IMG/VR virus record: IMGVR_UViG_3300031688_000170
Coordinates: 1-21,015 of that record
Source of the DNA: a virus
DNA: 21,015 nt
Direction: 5' to 3' (one strand)
Below, one piece after another: positions 18,935 through 21,015 of this stretch (positions within the stretch are counted from its first letter, which is position 1; the number at the start of each line of letters is the position of its first letter). A program made the position numbers and the translations under genes. The notes under the pieces were generated by a model. That model had not been told where the DNA came from. It did no database searches and saw nothing but the letters and a program-made list of their open reading frames with translations.

Positions 18935-19193
18935 ACACACTAAAATATACTTAGAGTTCTTTAACTTTGATGAGTGCGATTATATACCATGTGAAGTATG
19001 CTCTTCACCAGCCCAAGACATTCACCACATTGAAGCTCGTGGTATGGGAGGGAGTAAGGTAAAGGATTACATCGGTAACCTACAAGCAGTTTGTAGGCCT
19101 TGCCATATTAGATACGGAGATAAGACACAGTATAAGGATATGCTGATTGAGATACATATGAACTACATGGATAAATACGGAAAACTACAATAA
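18927..19193 (+). CDS. HNH nuclease, packaging-associated
   Basis: An 88-residue protein with a zinc-stabilised HNH motif: 'CEVCSSPAQDIHHIEARGMGG', then 'GNLQAVCRPCHIRYG', with two C-x2-C pairs and the His-His/Asn/His catalytic set. Small HNH proteins directly upstream of terminase genes act with terminase in cutting or maturing the genome in several phages (HK97 type). The position, one base before the small terminase gene, suggests that role here. It is distinct from the HNH at 12934, which has no zinc cysteines. Confidence 0.8.
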   Translation: MRKHTKIYLEFFNFDECDYIPCEVCSSPAQDIHHIEARGMGGSKVKDYIGNLQAVCRPCHIRYGDKTQYKDMLIEIHMNYMDKYGKLQ

Positions 19194-19194
19194 G

Positions 19195-19554
19195 ATGGAA
19201 GAGAGAAAAGAGCAAAACAGAACAAAATTAGCTAAAGTACAGATGCTTAAAGCTTTAGAGAAAACGCTTGGAATTGTTACAGGTGCTTTAAAGATTGCAG
19301 AGATAACTAGAACTACCTACTACTCTTGGCTTAAGGCAGATGAGGAGTTTGCTGCTAAGGTTAAGGCAATGGATAACCTAGTACTTGACTTTGCTGAGAG
19401 TAGTTTAATGAAGCAAATCAAAGAGGGTAATCATTCAAGCACTCAATTCCTTCTTAAGAATAAAGGAAAGATTAGAGGGTACGGTGATAAGTTAGATATT
19501 ACCAGTAATGACGAAACGATTAAAATACATATAGATCTTGGAGATAAGTCCTGA
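19195..19554 (+). CDS. Terminase small subunit
   Basis: A 119-residue protein with an N-terminal helix-turn-helix ('LEKTLGIVTGALKIAEITRTTYYSWLKADEEFAAKV') and a central helix 'AESSLMKQIKEGNHSSTQFLLKNKGKIRGYGDK', the classic pattern of phBC6A51-type small terminases. It recognises the packaging start on phage DNA and recruits the large subunit. It begins one base after the HNH gene and overlaps the large subunit start by 17 bases. Confidence 0.85.
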   Translation: MEERKEQNRTKLAKVQMLKALEKTLGIVTGALKIAEITRTTYYSWLKADEEFAAKVKAMDNLVLDFAESSLMKQIKEGNHSSTQFLLKNKGKIRGYGDKLDITSNDETIKIHIDLGDKS

Positions 19555-20848
19555 ATTTACGAGTAAGCAGAAGGATTGTTTAAGATTCCTATTCGATGAC
19601 TACACAAACGAGGTTCTATTTGGTGGTGCTGCAGGTGGTGGGAAGTCGTGGGTAGGTTCTGCATGGCTTGTTACTATGTGTTTGCGTTATCCTAAGACAC
19701 GTTATCTAATGGGGCGTTCTAAGTTAGATGCATTAAAGAAGACTACGTTAAACACGTTCTTTGAGGTGTGTGGTGCTTGGGGTTTAAAGAGTGGAGAACA
19801 TTATACTTTCAACGGATCGAGTAACATTGTTACATTTAAGAACGGTTCAGAGATAATACTTAAAGATTTATTCTTATATCCTTCAGATAGAAACTTCGAT
19901 AGTCTTGGTTCGTTAGAGATTACTGGAGCATTCATTGATGAGGTTAATCAAGTGACATACAAAGCAGTTAATGTAGTGCAGTCTAGGATTAGATATAAGC
20001 TAGATGATTACGGAATCATTCCAAAGCTTCTAATGACTTGCAACCCTGCAAAGAATTGGGTGTATACTGAATACTATAAACCTGCTCAATTAGGTACACT
20101 TAAATCATATAGAAAATTCATACCTTCTCTAGTAACAGATAATCAATTTATATCTAAACATTATGAGAAGCAACTATCGAAGCTTGATGAGGTTTCAAAA
20201 CAAAGGTTACTATTTGGTAACTGGGAGTATGACGCTTCAAGTGATTCACTTATTAACTACGATAGTATCTTAAACCTATTCGATAACAAAGGAGCAGAAG
20301 GTGAGAAGTATATCAGTTGTGATGTTGCTCGTATGGGTGAAGATAAATCTGTAGTGATGTTATTCGAAGGGTTACACGTGGTAATGATTAAGACATTCGA
20401 TAAGAATACAATCACCGAGTTAGCAGAATACATTAGAGAGCTACAGAAGAACCACCAAGTAAAGTTATCTAATATAATTGTCGATAGTGATGGTGTCGGT
20501 GGTGGGTTGCAAGATGTACTCAGGTGCAAAGGATTCATCAACAACGCTTCACCAATTAAGAAAGAGAACTTTCAAAACCTTAAAACACAATGCTATTATA
20601 AACTAGCAGACTTAATTAACAAAGGGCAGTTAGGGATTACTATTAGAGATGTAGACACACGCAAACACATTACAGAAGAATTAGAGCAGGTTAGAACTAA
20701 GGACATAGATAAAGATGGTAAACTTAAGATAGTACCTAAAGATGTGGTTAAATCTGTGATAGGTCGTTCTCCTGATTACTCAGATGCTTTAGCAATGAGA
20801 ATGTTTTACGAGTTACGTTCTAAGGTTGGAAGGTACGCAGTTAGGTAG
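19538..20848 (+). CDS. Terminase large subunit (ATPase/nuclease)
   Basis: A 436-residue packaging motor. The Walker A motif GGAAGGGKS is at about residues 29-37, the Walker B 'ITGAFIDE' at about 128-135, and the coupling motif 'LMTCNPAKNWV' at about 165-175. The RNase H-like nuclease has Asp262 in 'SCDVAR', Asp316/318 in 'IIVDSDGVGG' and Asp413/416 in 'SPDYSDAL'. The frame opens with a TTG codon; no upstream ATG is available, and the TTG start overlaps the small subunit by 17 bases. It is followed by a promoter, not a terminator, so its transcript may run on. Confidence 0.95.
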   Translation: MEISPEFTSKQKDCLRFLFDDYTNEVLFGGAAGGGKSWVGSAWLVTMCLRYPKTRYLMGRSKLDALKKTTLNTFFEVCGAWGLKSGEHYTFNGSSNIVTFKNGSEIILKDLFLYPSDRNFDSLGSLEITGAFIDEVNQVTYKAVNVVQSRIRYKLDDYGIIPKLLMTCNPAKNWVYTEYYKPAQLGTLKSYRKFIPSLVTDNQFISKHYEKQLSKLDEVSKQRLLFGNWEYDASSDSLINYDSILNLFDNKGAEGEKYISCDVARMGEDKSVVMLFEGLHVVMIKTFDKNTITELAEYIRELQKNHQVKLSNIIVDSDGVGGGLQDVLRCKGFINNASPIKKENFQNLKTQCYYKLADLINKGQLGITIRDVDTRKHITEELEQVRTKDIDKDGKLKIVPKDVVKSVIGRSPDYSDALAMRMFYELRSKVGRYAVR

Positions 20849-20853
20849 ACTAA

Positions 20854-20872
20854 TATATTTGTTGTATGTTTG
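20854..20872 (+). promoter_or_regulatory. Two adjacent promoter -7 elements
   Basis: TATATTTG at 20854-20861 and TATGTTTG at 20865-20872, both perfect TAnnTTTG, 11 bases apart in the 46-base gap after terminase. A TTG at 20826-20828 is 25 bases upstream of the first, slightly too far. They precede the ATG at 20895. Confidence 0.6.
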
Positions 20873-20894
20873 TGGAAACTAAAACAAGACTAAG

Positions 20895-21015
20895 ATGAAT
20901 GAATCACAAACGATAACTTTAGACATTTCAGATAACGACCTTAAATCACAAGTTGAGAGGTATGCTAAACAAAGAGGTGTAGAGGAGCTAGAAAATGCCA
21001 TAGATATGATTGACA
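20895..21015 (+). CDS. Start of an unknown gene (partial)
   Basis: An open frame from ATG at 20895 runs to the window's right edge, giving 40 residues, acidic and helical (LDISDNDLKSQVERYAKQRG). The TAAGATG context around its start resembles other starts in the window. It lies behind paired promoter elements and so begins a new transcription unit. Too short to assign a function. Confidence 0.6.
   Translation, partial: MNESQTITLDISDNDLKSQVERYAKQRGVEELENAIDMID

Overview
This window is part of a tailed double-stranded DNA phage genome (or a prophage of one), most likely infecting a member of the Flavobacteriia/Bacteroidota. The DNA is AT-rich and every convincing gene lies on the + strand. Several intergenic gaps carry the Bacteroidota housekeeping promoter form (TTG/TTTG, about 19-22 nt, TAnnTTTG), and ribosome binding sites are weak or absent. 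Many genes touch or overlap (ATGA, TAATG, TAAGATG junctions). The protein set (XkdF-like protease, DUF6712-type adaptor, DUF5675 lysis candidate, DUF3127 OB-fold protein, ParB-like/methylase pair next to terminase) is familiar from flavobacterial phages. No integrase, repressor, transposase or tRNA gene was seen.

Layout. 1-8.0 kb is virion morphogenesis: the last codons of a tape-measure-like protein, prohead protease, scaffold candidate, major capsid protein, putative tail-tube protein, a small virion protein, a LamG-domain adhesin, several small unknown proteins, the portal with an extra C-terminal domain, and a head-tail adaptor. 8.0-9.1 kb is a compact lysis-type cassette: a DUF5675 enzyme candidate among very small membrane proteins. 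A calcineurin-like phosphoesterase (9.2-10.25 kb) ends at a clear terminator. 10.3-12.7 kb is an early-type operon of small proteins, including a possible annealing protein, a possible DNA-binding protein and an SSB-like DUF3127 protein. 12.74-14.8 kb holds a terminator, a promoter with an operator/attenuator-like leader, an HNH nuclease and a replication initiator whose gene contains a lambda-style iteron array followed by an AT-rich stretch, a probable replication origin. 14.8-16.6 kb has a VRR-NUC nuclease, a roughly 230-nt structured gene-free region that looks like an RNA, two MazG-like pyrophosphohydrolases, and a GIY-YIG nuclease inserted into the 3' end of the second. 16.6-20.85 kb has a short promoter-hairpin-terminator unit, a phage sigma factor, a zinc-ribbon protein, ParB-like protein, DNA methyltransferase, HNH nuclease and both terminase subunits. 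A further gene begins at the right edge behind a promoter.

How the parts may work together. The early/middle genes supply origin firing, ssDNA handling, nucleotide sanitation and DNA modification. The encoded sigma factor could shift transcription to the virion genes; a shared non-housekeeping motif upstream of the scaffold and the small virion gene is a candidate target. The terminase pair and the HNH beside it package DNA through the portal into heads built by protease, scaffold and capsid protein.

The most noteworthy observations are: (1) a GIY-YIG gene that replaced the end of its host gene and left the displaced, synonymously different original end behind; (2) the structured gene-free region at 15.28-15.49 kb; (3) four iterons in exact 23-bp phase inside the initiator gene; (4) a leader at 12.84-12.93 kb with two mutually exclusive pairings, the second being a terminator. 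All function statements rest on reading motifs by eye; no database search was run.
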